A stretch of DNA of 64,000 nucleotides, taken from positions 62,001 through 126,000 of the forward strand of contig NZ_JADGMQ010000006.1 of the NCBI RefSeq assembly GCF_016124105.1, written 5' to 3'. This document shows positions 26,752-36,537 of the stretch, one piece after another. The notes under the pieces were generated by a model. That model did no database searches, had not been told where the DNA came from, and worked only from the letters and a program-made list of their open reading frames with translations. This stretch comes from Aquamicrobium zhengzhouense. GTDB taxonomy: Bacteria > Pseudomonadota > Alphaproteobacteria > Rhizobiales > Rhizobiaceae. The position numbers were made by a program, and so were the translations under genes. Every line of letters starts with the position of its first letter. The stretch's first letter is position 1.

Positions 26752-28221
26752 TCAGACACTTTCATGCCAAGTTCGGCCATCGCGCTCTATGAGGGCGATG
26801 GAGGAGGAGGGGCCCCAGGTGCCAGCGGTGTAGCCCTGGGCGCTCTGTTGGTTGTTTGCCCATGCTGCATGGATCGGGTCGATCCATTCCCATGCCGCCT
26901 CGATCTCGTCGCGCCGCATGAAGAGGGTCTGGTTACCGCGCACGACATCCATGATCAGCCTCTCGTAAGCGTCTGGATTTCGCACTTCGAAGGCGTCGGC
27001 GAAGGTCATGTCGAGGGGAATATGACGCAGGCGCATGCCGCCGGGGCCGGGGTCCTTGATCATGATCCACTGCTTCACGCCTTCATCCGGTTGTAGGCGA
27101 ATGACGAGCTGGTTTGCGGTCATGGGACCGGCGCTTTCGTCGAACACCACATGCGGCACCGGCTTGAACTGGATGCAGATCTCGGAGACCCGCTCGGCGA
27201 GGCGCTTGCCGGTGCGCAGGTAGAACGGAACTCCCGCCCAGCGCCAGTTCGCAACTTCCGCCTTGATGGCCACAAACGTCTCGGTGTCGCTGCGGTCGCC
27301 AAGCTCCTCGGCATAGCCGCGGACCGCGCCGCTTGGTGAAGCACCTGCACGGTATTGGCCTCTGACGGTCAGCTTGCTGGCGTCGCTGTCGGTGATCCGG
27401 CGAAGCGAGCGCAGGATCTTCAGCTTCTCGTCACGAACGGCATCCGCTTCCATCGATGACGGAGGCTCCATTGCGGTGAGGCAAAGAAGCTGCAGCATGT
27501 GGTTTTGAACCATGTCGCGCAGGGCGCCCGCCTTGTCGTAATAGCTTACGCGGTCCTCGAGGCCGACGGTTTCAGCGACCGTGATCTGTACGTGATCGAT
27601 GTGGGCGGAATTCCAGAGCGGCTCGTAGAGCGCGTTGGCAAAGCGCAATGCCATCACGTTCTGTACGGTTTCCTTGCCGAGATAATGGTCGATGCGGAAG
27701 ATCTGCGTTTCGTCGAACACTTCCCCGATCGCGTCGTTCAGCTGCCGTGCGGACGCCTGATCGCGGCCGATCGGCTTCTCGACGACGATGCGCACATCTC
27801 CCTTGTTGAGGTCGTGCGCTGCAAGGTTCTTCGCGATGTCGCCGAAAAGATTGGGAGCAACGGCAAGGTAGAAGACCCGAACTGCCTTGCTCTCGCTCAG
27901 CGCTTCCTTGAGCCCCTCAAAGCCTTCGCCGCTCATCGCGTTGACTTGCCGGTACGAAAGGCGGGCCAGAAAGAGCTCGAGCTGGTCGTTGTCGATCTCT
28001 TCCTTCTTCACGAAGGACGTGATCGCGGCACGGGCGAAATCGCGATAGGCTTGGTCGCTCAGGGGTGAGCGCGAGGCTCCGATGATCCGGGTGAGCTCCT
28101 GGAACTGTCCTGCCATCTGGCGCTGATACAAGGCCGGGAGCAGCTTGCGCTCGGCAAGGTCACCGGTTCCGCCGAAAATGACGAAATCGAATGGATCGAC
28201 GGGGATGATCTGGCTGCTCAT
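26752..28221 (-). CDS. zwf: Glucose-6-phosphate 1-dehydrogenase
   Basis: A 489-residue NAD(P)-dependent enzyme oxidising glucose-6-phosphate to the lactone, feeding the Entner-Doudoroff and pentose phosphate pathways. The coenzyme loop FGGTGDLAERKLLPAL, EKPIGRD and the active-site RIDHYLGKE are intact. The start at 28221 (MSSQIIPVDPFDFV) fits homologs; 23 further codons upstream are open but lack support. First gene of the zwf-pgl-edd operon. Confidence 0.97.
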   Translation of the reverse strand: MSSQIIPVDPFDFVIFGGTGDLAERKLLPALYQRQMAGQFQELTRIIGASRSPLSDQAYRDFARAAITSFVKKEEIDNDQLELFLARLSYRQVNAMSGEGFEGLKEALSESKAVRVFYLAVAPNLFGDIAKNLAAHDLNKGDVRIVVEKPIGRDQASARQLNDAIGEVFDETQIFRIDHYLGKETVQNVMALRFANALYEPLWNSAHIDHVQITVAETVGLEDRVSYYDKAGALRDMVQNHMLQLLCLTAMEPPSSMEADAVRDEKLKILRSLRRITDSDASKLTVRGQYRAGASPSGAVRGYAEELGDRSDTETFVAIKAEVANWRWAGVPFYLRTGKRLAERVSEICIQFKPVPHVVFDESAGPMTANQLVIRLQPDEGVKQWIMIKDPGPGGMRLRHIPLDMTFADAFEVRNPDAYERLIMDVVRGNQTLFMRRDEIEAAWEWIDPIHAAWANNQQSAQGYTAGTWGPSSSIALIERDGRTWHESV

Positions 28222-28281
28222 GAGGGTAGGAAGTCCTGCTTGGCGTTGCTTCGCGGTATAATCTAATCGATTTAACAAGGC

Positions 28282-28330
28282 CAGAGTCAAATGATCGCAG
28301 CGCTTGTCGCGCTTGTATTACTTGACTCTG
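28282..28330. promoter_or_regulatory. Inverted TTGACT pair between zwf and the aldehyde dehydrogenase gene
   Basis: CAGAGTCAA (28282-28290) and TTGACTCTG (28322-28330) form a perfect 9-base inverted repeat separated by 31 bases in the divergent region. Each arm reads TTGACT, a good -35 hexamer, facing away towards its gene; the matching -10 elements are weak. It may be a pair of promoters or a regulator site. Confidence 0.35.
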
Positions 28331-28420
28331 AAATCTCTGCTGGTTTTGTCACGAGTAGGAACTGGTCCATCGTCGGCAGCCTTTCAAGCCGTTATGGGCC
28401 GGTGAATGGGAGGAATTGCA

Positions 28421-29896
28421 ATGGGTACAATCCTGTCACGGACGGTCGCTGAGGGCGTCGCGTTCATGAACCTAATCGACGGCGTTGCAGTTGACGCGCT
28501 TTCAGGGGAACGCATCGACGTCATCTGTCCCTCCGACGGCAAGGTCTTCTCTTCCATTCCGGCTTCCGCCACTGCTGATGTGGATCGGGCGGTTCGTGCT
28601 GCGCATAAAGCCTTTTATGAAGGCCCGTGGAGCAAAATGCCAGCGGTGGAGCGGGGCCGCTGCCTGACACAGCTCTTCCATCTTGTCGAAAAGCATGGCG
28701 ATGAACTGGCAGCCCTTGAATCGCGCGACACCGGCAAGCCTGTGCGTCAGGGCAAGGGCGATGTCACTGCCACGATGCGGTACTACGAGTTTTATGGCGG
28801 CGCGGGCGACAAGATTCACGGTGACACGATCCCGTTTCTTGATGGTTATACGGCCCTCACGCTGCGAGAGCCTCATGGCGTGGTGGCAGGCATCATTCCG
28901 TGGAACTACCCGATGCAGATCCTTGCACGAGTTGCGGGGGCGGCTCTTGCCATGGGCAACACGCTGGTGGTCAAGCCGGCAGAGGACGCCTCGCTGACAG
29001 CAATCCGCATCGCTCAGCTGGCTCTTGAGGCCGGCATCCCTGAAGGCGTCTTCAACGTCGTTTGCGGATATGGGCGAGATGCGGGTGCAGCGCTGTCGTC
29101 TCATCCCCTGGTCGACTATGTGACCTTTACCGGTTCGACCCTTACCGGGACCGCGATCCAGCAGGCTGCTGCGATCAACAATCGCGGGGTGACGATGGAG
29201 CTGGGCGGCAAGTCCGCGCAGATCGTCTTCTCTGATGCAGATATCGAGACAGCGCTGCCGGTGCTGGTCAACGCGATCACGCAAAATGCCGGGCAGACCT
29301 GCTCCGCAGGTAGTCGCATCCTGATCGAGCGATCAGTTTACGAGCAAGTTGCCTCAGCTCTTGCAGACAGGTTCTCGAAACTGGTGGCCGGTCCTCACGA
29401 GGCAGATCTCGACCTCGGGCCGCTCATCAATGCCAGGCAGCGCGACCGCGTTGCCGGGATGGTGGCGGCGGCACGCGAGGCGGGGATTGAGGTGCTCGCC
29501 GAAGGTACGGTCCACCCGGACGCGCCTGCGGGCGGGTTTTATCATCCTGCCGTGTTGTTCGGTTCCGTCGATCCGGACGCGACGATCGCGCAGGAGGAAG
29601 TTTTCGGCCCGGTACTCTCGCTCTTTGCGTTTGAGGGAGAGGAGGAGGCCATACGTCTCGCCAACGGCACGGATTACGGCCTCGTTGCCGGGGTCTGGAC
29701 GAAGGATGGCGCACGCCAGCATCGGGTGGCGAAAAGGGTTCGAGCCGGACAGGTTTTCGTCAACGGCTATGGCGCTGGCGGCGGCATCGAACTGCCGTTT
29801 GGCGGCTTCAAGAAATCGGGCTTCGGACGCGAAAAAGGGTTCGAAGCACTTTACGATATGAGCGCGACCAAGACGGTCGTCTTCAACCACGGATAG
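28421..29896 (+). CDS. NAD(P)-dependent aldehyde dehydrogenase
   Basis: A 491-residue member of the aldehyde dehydrogenase superfamily, oxidising an aldehyde to the acid. Catalytic Cys is in NAGQTCSAGSR, the general-base Glu in MELGGKSAQ, and the coenzyme region in IIPWNYPMQI and FTGSTLTG. Start 28421 has GGAGG seven bases upstream; an ATG 15 bases earlier is in frame. It is nine bases before an SDR gene on the same strand. Close relatives act on betaine, gamma-aminobutyraldehyde or gamma-glutamyl-aminobutyraldehyde. With puuA and puuB-like genes nearby a PuuC-like role is possible but not proven. Confidence 0.92.
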   Translation: MGTILSRTVAEGVAFMNLIDGVAVDALSGERIDVICPSDGKVFSSIPASATADVDRAVRAAHKAFYEGPWSKMPAVERGRCLTQLFHLVEKHGDELAALESRDTGKPVRQGKGDVTATMRYYEFYGGAGDKIHGDTIPFLDGYTALTLREPHGVVAGIIPWNYPMQILARVAGAALAMGNTLVVKPAEDASLTAIRIAQLALEAGIPEGVFNVVCGYGRDAGAALSSHPLVDYVTFTGSTLTGTAIQQAAAINNRGVTMELGGKSAQIVFSDADIETALPVLVNAITQNAGQTCSAGSRILIERSVYEQVASALADRFSKLVAGPHEADLDLGPLINARQRDRVAGMVAAAREAGIEVLAEGTVHPDAPAGGFYHPAVLFGSVDPDATIAQEEVFGPVLSLFAFEGEEEAIRLANGTDYGLVAGVWTKDGARQHRVAKRVRAGQVFVNGYGAGGGIELPFGGFKKSGFGREKGFEALYDMSATKTVVFNHG

Positions 29897-29905
29897 AGGT
29901 TTTAC

Positions 29906-30655
29906 ATGGCACGTCTGAAAGACAAGGTTGCGATCGTCACGGGCGCAGCGTCCGGATTCGGCGAAGGCATCGCACGACGCTACGCGGAAGAAGGCGCCAA
30001 AATTGTCGTCGCGGACCTCAACGCGAAGGGCGCAGAGCGCGTGGCGCGCGAGATCGGTGACAGCGCCGTCTGGATCCAGACGGATGTGTCGATGAAATCC
30101 GAGATCGACCAGATGGTCGAAAAGGCACTCCAGTCCTTCGGGCGCATCGACATCATGGTCAACAATGCGGGCTACACCCACCGCAATGGCGATCTGCTAG
30201 GTGTCAGCGAGGACACGTTCGACCTCATCGCCGCCGTCAATATGAAGGCGATTTACTATTCGACTCTGGCGGTGGTGCCGATCATGGAAAAGCAGGGTGG
30301 GGGATCGATCATTACCACGGCTTCGACCGCCGGTCTTCGCCCGCGCCCGGGCCTGACCTGGTACAATGCGTCAAAGGGCTGGGCGATCACGGCGACGAAA
30401 TCGATGGCCGTCGAGCTTGCGCCAAAGAACGTTCGCGTCAATTGCCTGTGCCCCGTCGCGGGCGAGACGGGTATGCTGGCTCAGTTCATGGGCGAGGACA
30501 CGCCGGAGCTGCGCGAGAAGTTCAAGGCGTCTATCCCGCTCGGTCGCCTTTCGACCCCGCTCGACATTGCCAATGCAGCCCTATGGCTGGCTTCCGATGA
30601 AGCCGCGTTCATTACGGGCGTAGCGCTCGAGGTGGATGGCGGTCGCTGCATCTGA
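29906..30655 (+). CDS. Short-chain dehydrogenase/reductase (SDR)
   Basis: A 249-residue classical SDR. It has the coenzyme motif TGAASGFGEG, the Asp in VVADLN that favours NAD, NNAGYTHRNG, the catalytic Ser in TTASTAG and YNASK (Tyr-x3-Lys), and a C-terminal GVALEVDGGRCI. Substrate unknown; many relatives are annotated as glucose or 3-oxoacyl dehydrogenases without proof. It is probably cotranscribed with the preceding aldehyde dehydrogenase (nine-base gap with an AGAGG ribosome site), suggesting an alcohol-to-aldehyde-to-acid pair. Confidence 0.92.
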   Translation: MARLKDKVAIVTGAASGFGEGIARRYAEEGAKIVVADLNAKGAERVAREIGDSAVWIQTDVSMKSEIDQMVEKALQSFGRIDIMVNNAGYTHRNGDLLGVSEDTFDLIAAVNMKAIYYSTLAVVPIMEKQGGGSIITTASTAGLRPRPGLTWYNASKGWAITATKSMAVELAPKNVRVNCLCPVAGETGMLAQFMGEDTPELREKFKASIPLGRLSTPLDIANAALWLASDEAAFITGVALEVDGGRCI

Positions 30656-30671
30656 GTTTGCGATATGGCGG

Positions 30672-30704
30672 GATGGGCCGTGCTTTGCGCGGCCCATCTT
30701 GCGT
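30672..30704. terminator. Hairpin between convergent SDR and puuB-like genes
   Basis: GATGGGCCG (30672-30680) and CGGCCCATC (30690-30698) form a perfect 9-base stem with a 9-base loop, followed by TTGCGTCTT. A weak T-run makes it a probable, not certain, terminator. Confidence 0.6.
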
Positions 30705-30710
30705 CTTGCC

Positions 30711-32018
30711 TCAGAAGCGGTCGCGCATGGCGTACCAGTTCAGGGCAAGGAACAGGAGTGGTGTACGCAGCTTCGTTCCGCCGGGGAATGGCGGGATCTT
30801 GAGCTCTTCAAATAGTCTCAGCCGCTCCCGGTTGCCGAGAACTGTCTCGGCGAAAAGCTTTCCGACGAAATTCGACAGCATCACCCCGTGGCCTGAATAG
30901 CCGCCAGCCGAGATGACATTCGGCATGACCTCGCGCACGAACGGGGTTCGCGGCATTGTGATGCCGACATAGCCGCCCCAGCTGTGGGTCAGCTCGACAT
31001 CCTTCAGTTGCGGATAGACCTCAACAATTTGCCGCCTGATCGGGCCGTGCAAATCCTTGGGATCGCCCGGCGCGTAGATCTCGCGTCCCCCGAACAGCAG
31101 CCGCCCGTCCCTGGAGCGGCGGAAATAGCGGACGACAAAACGGGAATCGTCGACCGACTCGTAGCCAGGCAGAACCGGGCAATCGTCTCCGAGCGGGACA
31201 GTAGCGCCGATGAAAGATCCGATTGGCATGACGTGCGATGACGTGATCGGTTCGAGCTTGTCGTTGTAGGCGTTGACGGCGATCAGAGCTTTGGAAGCGG
31301 TGATCGTGCCTTTGGCTGTGGTCACTCGCACCTTGCCGCCTTGTGACGAGATCCCGGTCGCTCGTGTCCCTTCATGGAGCGTAGCACCTGCCTGGGCGGC
31401 TACGCGGGCGGTGCCGACGACCAGCTTGAGCGGGTGAATGTGCCCGGTCCCCGTGTCCCGTATTCCGCCATGATAGTGCGTCGAACCAAGCCTCTGCTCC
31501 GTCTCCTTCCGGTCCATGAAGGTGATGTGCGGATAATCATAGCGCGAGGCCATGATCTCCACGTGCTCCTGATAGTGTCGGACATAACGGGGCTTGTGCG
31601 CGACCGAAAGCTGACCCGGCATGAAGTCGATCTCGATGCCATTGGTCTTGGCGAAGGAGAGAAGGTGCGCCTTTGCCTCTTCTGCCAGATCGAAGAGGGC
31701 CTTGGCCCTCGTAAAGCCAAGCGAGGCTTCCGTCTCTTCTACCCACTCGCGTTGGCCGGTCCCCATCTGACCACCATTGCGGCCCGAGGCGCCGTCGCCA
31801 AAACGGTGCGCTTCTATGAGGACGACGCTGGTTCCGGCAGCTGCCAGATGTGCGGCAGCAGAAAGTCCGGTGAAGCCACCGCCGATGATCACGACATCAG
31901 CCGAGACATCGCCATCAAGCGGTGGATATTCAGGACGCTCGCCGACCGTGTCTTCGTACCAGGAGAGGCCAGGAGAAATCGGCGAAAGGTAGGTTGATGC
32001 TACTGAAGAATGAGACAT
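30711..32018 (-). CDS. puuB: FAD-dependent amine oxidoreductase, PuuB-like (gamma-glutamylputrescine oxidase)
   Basis: A 435-residue DAO-family flavoprotein. The FAD-binding motif VVIIGGGFTGLSAAAHL is at about 41-58, followed by GDGASGRNGGQMG, typical of gamma-glutamylputrescine oxidases; the C-terminal domain has GGYSGHGVMLSNFVGK. The expected reaction is oxidation of gamma-glutamylputrescine to the aldehyde with release of ammonia and peroxide. It follows a PuuA-type ligase gene by 52 bases on the same strand, which supports this call over a general D-amino-acid dehydrogenase. Confidence 0.85.
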   Translation of the reverse strand: MSHSSVASTYLSPISPGLSWYEDTVGERPEYPPLDGDVSADVVIIGGGFTGLSAAAHLAAAGTSVVLIEAHRFGDGASGRNGGQMGTGQREWVEETEASLGFTRAKALFDLAEEAKAHLLSFAKTNGIEIDFMPGQLSVAHKPRYVRHYQEHVEIMASRYDYPHITFMDRKETEQRLGSTHYHGGIRDTGTGHIHPLKLVVGTARVAAQAGATLHEGTRATGISSQGGKVRVTTAKGTITASKALIAVNAYNDKLEPITSSHVMPIGSFIGATVPLGDDCPVLPGYESVDDSRFVVRYFRRSRDGRLLFGGREIYAPGDPKDLHGPIRRQIVEVYPQLKDVELTHSWGGYVGITMPRTPFVREVMPNVISAGGYSGHGVMLSNFVGKLFAETVLGNRERLRLFEELKIPPFPGGTKLRTPLLFLALNWYAMRDRF

Positions 32019-32070
32019 GGAAGGTACCGGAGAACGGTTGTGTGTGAACCTTTGTGCGAGACGGCAAGCC

Positions 32071-33504
32071 TCACACGTTCAACAGCAGATATTCTCGTTC
32101 CCAGGGACTGATGACCTCCATGAACGTTTCGAATTCCGCCTTCTTGACCGCCGCATAGGTGGTGACGAAAGCCTCACCGAGAATTTCCCGTAGCGCGTCG
32201 TCCTGCTCGAACAGTTCAACCGCCTCAAGAAGCCCACGGGGAAGATCGATCGCATCTTCGTTTGCGGCGGTGTGGACCGGCTGTTCGCACTCCTCCTTTT
32301 GCACCATTCCGATCAGGCCGCAGGCCAGAGAGGCAGCCAGAGCAAGGTACGGGTTGGCATCGGAGGACGGGATACGGTTTTCGACACGGCGAGCTGCCGG
32401 ATCCGAGCGCGGCACCCGGAACGCAACTGTGCGGTTGTCATAGCCCCACTTGGTGTTCACTGGTGCCGAAGCAGCCTGCGTCAGGCGACGGTATGAGTTA
32501 ACATAAGGTGCAAGCATGATGAGGGCGCCCGGAACATGGCGCTGCATGCCGCCCAGGAAGTGGCGGAACGCCTCGGTCTCTTCACCATCTTCCCCGGTGA
32601 AGATGTTCTGGCCGGTCTTGATGTCGACGATCGACTGGTGGATGTGCATTGCCGATCCCGGCTGTCCCTGGATCGGCTTTGCCATAAAGGTGGCGTAGGT
32701 TCCGTGCTTCAGCGCGGCCTCGCGGATCGTGCGCTTGAACATGAATACTTGATCGGCGAGCTCGATCGGATCGCCGTGGCGCAAATTGATTTCGAGCTGA
32801 CCGGCGCCTTCCTCATGGATCAGGGTGTCAATCTCGAGACCCTGACCTTCGGAGAAGTGGTAAATGTCGTCGATCAACTCGTCGAATTCGTTGACGCCGG
32901 CGATCGAATAGCCCTGTCCGCCGCCGATCGCCCGGCCGCTGCGACCCACTGGCGGCTCCAACGGATAGTCCGGGTCAGGGTTCTTGCGAACCAGATAAAA
33001 CTCGATTTCGGGTGCCACGACAGGCTTGAGCCCGCGCTGGGCATAAGCTTCCACAACGCGGCGCAGGACGTTGCGCGGCGTGAACTCGACGAAGCGGCCA
33101 TCCTGGTTGACGAGATCGCAGATTACCTGTGCGGTCGGGTCTGTTTCCCAAGGCACGACGGATAGCGTGGTCAGGTCGGGCATCAACTTCAGATCGCCAT
33201 CGTCTTCAGGATAGACGAAGCCGTTGCCATCCTCTGGATAGCGTCCCGAAATGGTCGTCATGAAAACGGCTGACGGGAGAGCAAGAGATGTGTTCGAGGT
33301 GAATTTCTTCGACGGCATCATCTTGCCGCGAGCGACCCCTGCCTGATCGGGCGTGATGCACTCTATGTCTTCAATGCCTCGCCATTCGAGCCAGGCGGAG
33401 GCTTCCTGCCAGTTCTTAACGCCTCGCTGATTTTCGACGAAGGCGGGAATTCGATTGCGAGCGCCGCGGTTAGAGGAGCGGAGTTCCTTTTTCTGGACCG
33501 ACAT
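32071..33504 (-). CDS. puuA: Glutamine synthetase family protein, PuuA-like (gamma-glutamylputrescine synthetase)
   Basis: A 477-residue type I glutamine-synthetase fold enzyme. The metal and ATP-site segments are seen in EIEFYLV, GAGQLEINL, GSAMHIHQSI and NRTVAFRVPRS. Upstream of puuB, it most likely ligates glutamate to putrescine with ATP. The ATG at 33504 (MSVQKKELRS) is preceded by GGTGA; a TTG just before it is not needed. A second PuuA-type paralog lies at 38.7 kb. Its gene starts 75 bases after the stop of the ScfR-type regulator on the same strand, so some readthrough is possible. Confidence 0.86.
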   Translation of the reverse strand: MSVQKKELRSSNRGARNRIPAFVENQRGVKNWQEASAWLEWRGIEDIECITPDQAGVARGKMMPSKKFTSNTSLALPSAVFMTTISGRYPEDGNGFVYPEDDGDLKLMPDLTTLSVVPWETDPTAQVICDLVNQDGRFVEFTPRNVLRRVVEAYAQRGLKPVVAPEIEFYLVRKNPDPDYPLEPPVGRSGRAIGGGQGYSIAGVNEFDELIDDIYHFSEGQGLEIDTLIHEEGAGQLEINLRHGDPIELADQVFMFKRTIREAALKHGTYATFMAKPIQGQPGSAMHIHQSIVDIKTGQNIFTGEDGEETEAFRHFLGGMQRHVPGALIMLAPYVNSYRRLTQAASAPVNTKWGYDNRTVAFRVPRSDPAARRVENRIPSSDANPYLALAASLACGLIGMVQKEECEQPVHTAANEDAIDLPRGLLEAVELFEQDDALREILGEAFVTTYAAVKKAEFETFMEVISPWEREYLLLNV

Positions 33505-33579
33505 CAATCACCAATAGAGTTGGAATGTAGCGACTATAGCCATGACGTATTGGGAAAGGGAAGGGGTGGCTAATCTTTG

Positions 33580-34998
33580 CTATTGAAAGTCGAATGCGCT
33601 GAGACCAGTAACCATTTCATCGAGGCCCAAGGGTCGTGTCACAGGTGGTTCGGCGCGTGCGAGGCAACCGACGCGTTCGCACAGGCGGCAGGCAGGCCCG
33701 ACGGGCGTCGCTGCTGAAAGGGCTGGCAAGGCGGAGGAATAAACGATCTCGGTCTTGTGCTCGAGATCGCAGCCAAGCAGCAGTGCAGTGCGCCTCGGTC
33801 TTTCATTATACGCGCCCTGCGGCCCTTCCAGCGTGCGCGCAAAGGTGAGGAATGCCGCGCCATCGGGCATCTCCACCGCCTCGACAAGGATTTGTCCAGG
33901 TTGTGCGAAAGCCGCATGGACGGGCAGCTTTGGACAACCGCCGCCGAACCGTCCATGAGGAAATCCATGCGCTCCCGCGCGGCGAAAGCGATTGCCGGCA
34001 TTGTCCACTTCAAGCATAAAGAACGGGATGCCGGAGGCGCCGCGTCGCTGAAGGGTGGTCAGACGGTTGGCGGCCTGCTCGAAGGACACGCCAAACCGCG
34101 ATCGCAATACGTCAATATCGTATCGAGCGCGCTGGGCGGCGGTGAGGAATGCCTGGTAGGGCATCATCAAGGCGTGAGCCGCGTAGCGGGCCAACTCAAA
34201 CCGCGCGAGGCGGCGTGCTTCATCGCTTCCGAGGTCCAGTGCCTTCAGCTCGGCGGCGATCGCCACCTGCATGCGGATGAGACAGGCCTCCATCGCGACC
34301 TCCCGCAACTGGTCGAATGGTGACAGGCGCTCGGAGATGAACAGGCGCTGCGAGTGGCGGTCATAACGCCGTCGCCAGTTCGGCATGGTGGAGACCGGCA
34401 AGGTTCGAACTACGATCCCGTGCTCCCTGCGCAGCCAGCCTTTCAGCGCCCCGCTCAGATCGTCTCCGGGCTGGAGCAATTGAATGAACGCGTCCGCTTC
34501 ATCCTCAATGAATTGAAAATAGTTTGGCCGGCGCTCTAACGTTTCTCTGACTTCATCCATTGGGAGCCGGGCGGATATAAGCGAGGTCGCCCGACCTTCA
34601 CGCGCGAGCATTTCCGACAGGTCCGTAAGGCGCTCTGCCTGCTCCTTGTATGCGCGGAAGAGTTTGATCATCGCCGCAGATGCGTTGGGCGCGGTTTCGA
34701 TGAGGTCGATGAGCTCCTGATCGCCCGGTAGTTCGCTGACCAAAAGCGGGTCGGCGAAGACTTCGCGCATCGCGGAAACGGTACCGCCAGCCTCGGCCTG
34801 CAATTCGTCGGGCTCAACGTCGTAGACCGAGGATAGCTTAAGAAGAAGCTGAACGGTCAAGGGGCGCTGATTGCGCTCAATCAGGTTCAGGTACGAAGCC
34901 GAGATGCCAAGGCCCTGCGCCATGGCGGTCTGGGTGAGGCCGAGCGCGTTCCGCACGCGGCGGATGCGTGGGCCAGCGAAGATCTTTTGCTCAGCCAT
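33580..34998 (-). CDS. XRE-family short-chain fatty acyl-CoA regulator (RamB/PrpR-like)
   Basis: A 472-residue regulator. An XRE HTH occupies about 10-65 (LGLTQTAMAQGLGISASYLNLIE), followed by an ImmA/IrrE-like middle region (FDQLREVAMEACLI) and a C-terminal DUF2083-type domain ending with CRLCERVGCLAR. That CxxC...C motif is found in family members that sense acyl-CoA and, in PrpR of Mycobacterium, bind an iron-sulfur cluster. It is divergent from aceA, and RamB-like proteins control isocitrate lyase and propionate genes, so aceA is the likely target. Confidence 0.88.
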   Translation of the reverse strand: MAEQKIFAGPRIRRVRNALGLTQTAMAQGLGISASYLNLIERNQRPLTVQLLLKLSSVYDVEPDELQAEAGGTVSAMREVFADPLLVSELPGDQELIDLIETAPNASAAMIKLFRAYKEQAERLTDLSEMLAREGRATSLISARLPMDEVRETLERRPNYFQFIEDEADAFIQLLQPGDDLSGALKGWLRREHGIVVRTLPVSTMPNWRRRYDRHSQRLFISERLSPFDQLREVAMEACLIRMQVAIAAELKALDLGSDEARRLARFELARYAAHALMMPYQAFLTAAQRARYDIDVLRSRFGVSFEQAANRLTTLQRRGASGIPFFMLEVDNAGNRFRRAGAHGFPHGRFGGGCPKLPVHAAFAQPGQILVEAVEMPDGAAFLTFARTLEGPQGAYNERPRRTALLLGCDLEHKTEIVYSSALPALSAATPVGPACRLCERVGCLARAEPPVTRPLGLDEMVTGLSAFDFQ

Positions 34999-35019
34999 GA
35001 CGCCCCGTTTGTATGAGCA

Positions 35020-35149
35020 TTTACAGATGTTCCCCCTTTACATTCTTTACAACTTTACACCCGTTTCTTGTTAACGCCAGTACAAATTCACCCGATTTTG
35101 GTGGCGATTATCCGCATAGTTCTCGGCTCTCTTCGCAGTGCAATGTAAA
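35020..35149. promoter_or_regulatory. TTTACA repeat array in the regulator/aceA intergenic region
   Basis: The hexamer TTTACA occurs four times on the plus strand (35020-35025, 35037-35042, 35046-35051, 35054-35059) and once inverted as TGTAAA (35144-35149). The three closest copies start 9 and 8 bases apart just upstream of the regulator gene. They are good candidates for half-sites of the divergently encoded RamB/PrpR-like protein. Confidence 0.5.
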
Positions 35150-35217
35150 TCAAGTCACGAGAGACGGCGCCTAGCGCAGGTACTGGAAACACATGCCACC
35201 GACGGAGTAATTTCATC

Positions 35218-36507
35218 ATGACTGATTTTTACAACTTGATCCCGAGCGCTCCAGCCGGTCGTTTTGACGGCATCGAGAGGCCCTATTCGGTCGCTGATGT
35301 TGAGCGGCTGCGTGGATCGGTCCAGATCAAGTACACATTGGCCGAAAACGGTGCGAACCGTTTGTGGAAGCTCATCCACGAAGAGGACTTCGTCAACGCG
35401 CTGGGCGCACTTTCAGGTAACCAGGCGATGCAGATGGTACGCGCTGGTCTGAAGGCAATCTACCTGTCCGGCTGGCAGGTTGCAGCCGATGCCAACACGG
35501 CCTCCGCCATGTATCCGGATCAGTCGCTTTATCCGGCAAATGCCGCCCCGGAACTTGCCAAGCGCATTAACCGCACACTGCAGCGCGCAGATCAGATCGA
35601 GACATCGGAAGGCAATGGCCTGTCGGTCGAGACCTGGTTCGCCCCGATCGTTGCCGATGCCGAAGCCGGCTTCGGCGGTCCTTTGAACTCGTTTGAAATC
35701 ATGAAAGCTTTCATCGAGGCGGGGGTTGCCGGTGTTCACTTTGAGGACCAGCTGGCTTCCGAAAAGAAGTGCGGCCACCTCGGCGGCAAGGTTCTGATCC
35801 CGACCGCGGCGCATATCCGCAACCTCAATGCGGCCCGGCTGGCAGCTGACATAATGGGTACCTCGACACTGATCGTTGCCCGTACGGATGCGGAAGCCGC
35901 AAAGCTTCTGACTTCGGACATTGATGAGCGCGACCAGCCGTTTGTTGACTATGATGCCGGACGCACGGTTGAAGGCTTCTATCAGGTGAAGAATGGCATT
36001 GAGCCATGCATCGCCCGCGCCATCGCCTATGCGCCTTATTGCGACCTCATCTGGATGGAAACCGGCAAGCCGGATCTGGAGCAGGCGCGCAAGTTCGCAG
36101 AGGCGGTTCACAAGGTGCATCCGGGCAAGAAGCTCGCCTACAATTGCTCGCCTTCCTTCAACTGGAAGAAGAACCTCGACGACGCCACCATAGCCAAGTT
36201 CCAGCGCGAACTCGGAGCCATGGGTTACAAGTTCCAGTTCATCACGCTCGCCGGCTTCCACCAGCTCAATTACGGCATGTTCGAATTGGCACGCGGTTAC
36301 AAGGACCGCCAGATGGCGGCCTATTCCGAACTGCAGGAAGCCGAGTTTGCGGCGGAAGCCAACGGCTACACCGCGACCAAGCATCAGCGCGAAGTTGGCA
36401 CCGGCTATTTCGATGCCGTGTCGCTTGCAATCACGGGCGGCCAGTCTTCGACGACTGCCATGAAGGAATCCACTGAAACGGAGCAGTTCCGCCCGGCAGC
36501 GGAATAG
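35218..36507 (+). CDS. aceA: Isocitrate lyase
   Basis: A 429-residue glyoxylate-shunt enzyme splitting isocitrate into succinate and glyoxylate, needed for growth on acetate, fatty acids and stored polyhydroxybutyrate. The catalytic signature KKCGHLGGK is intact (about 183-191), as are [19 protein letters not shown] and YNCSPSFNW. The ATG at 35218 starts MTDFYNLIP. The gene is divergent from the XRE regulator and followed 30 bases later by a small conserved gene. Malate synthase is not in the window. Confidence 0.97.
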   Translation: MTDFYNLIPSAPAGRFDGIERPYSVADVERLRGSVQIKYTLAENGANRLWKLIHEEDFVNALGALSGNQAMQMVRAGLKAIYLSGWQVAADANTASAMYPDQSLYPANAAPELAKRINRTLQRADQIETSEGNGLSVETWFAPIVADAEAGFGGPLNSFEIMKAFIEAGVAGVHFEDQLASEKKCGHLGGKVLIPTAAHIRNLNAARLAADIMGTSTLIVARTDAEAAKLLTSDIDERDQPFVDYDAGRTVEGFYQVKNGIEPCIARAIAYAPYCDLIWMETGKPDLEQARKFAEAVHKVHPGKKLAYNCSPSFNWKKNLDDATIAKFQRELGAMGYKFQFITLAGFHQLNYGMFELARGYKDRQMAAYSELQEAEFAAEANGYTATKHQREVGTGYFDAVSLAITGGQSSTTAMKESTETEQFRPAAE

Positions 36508-36537
36508 CAAGCAAGTCCCCAAAGCGAGGAGAGAACC

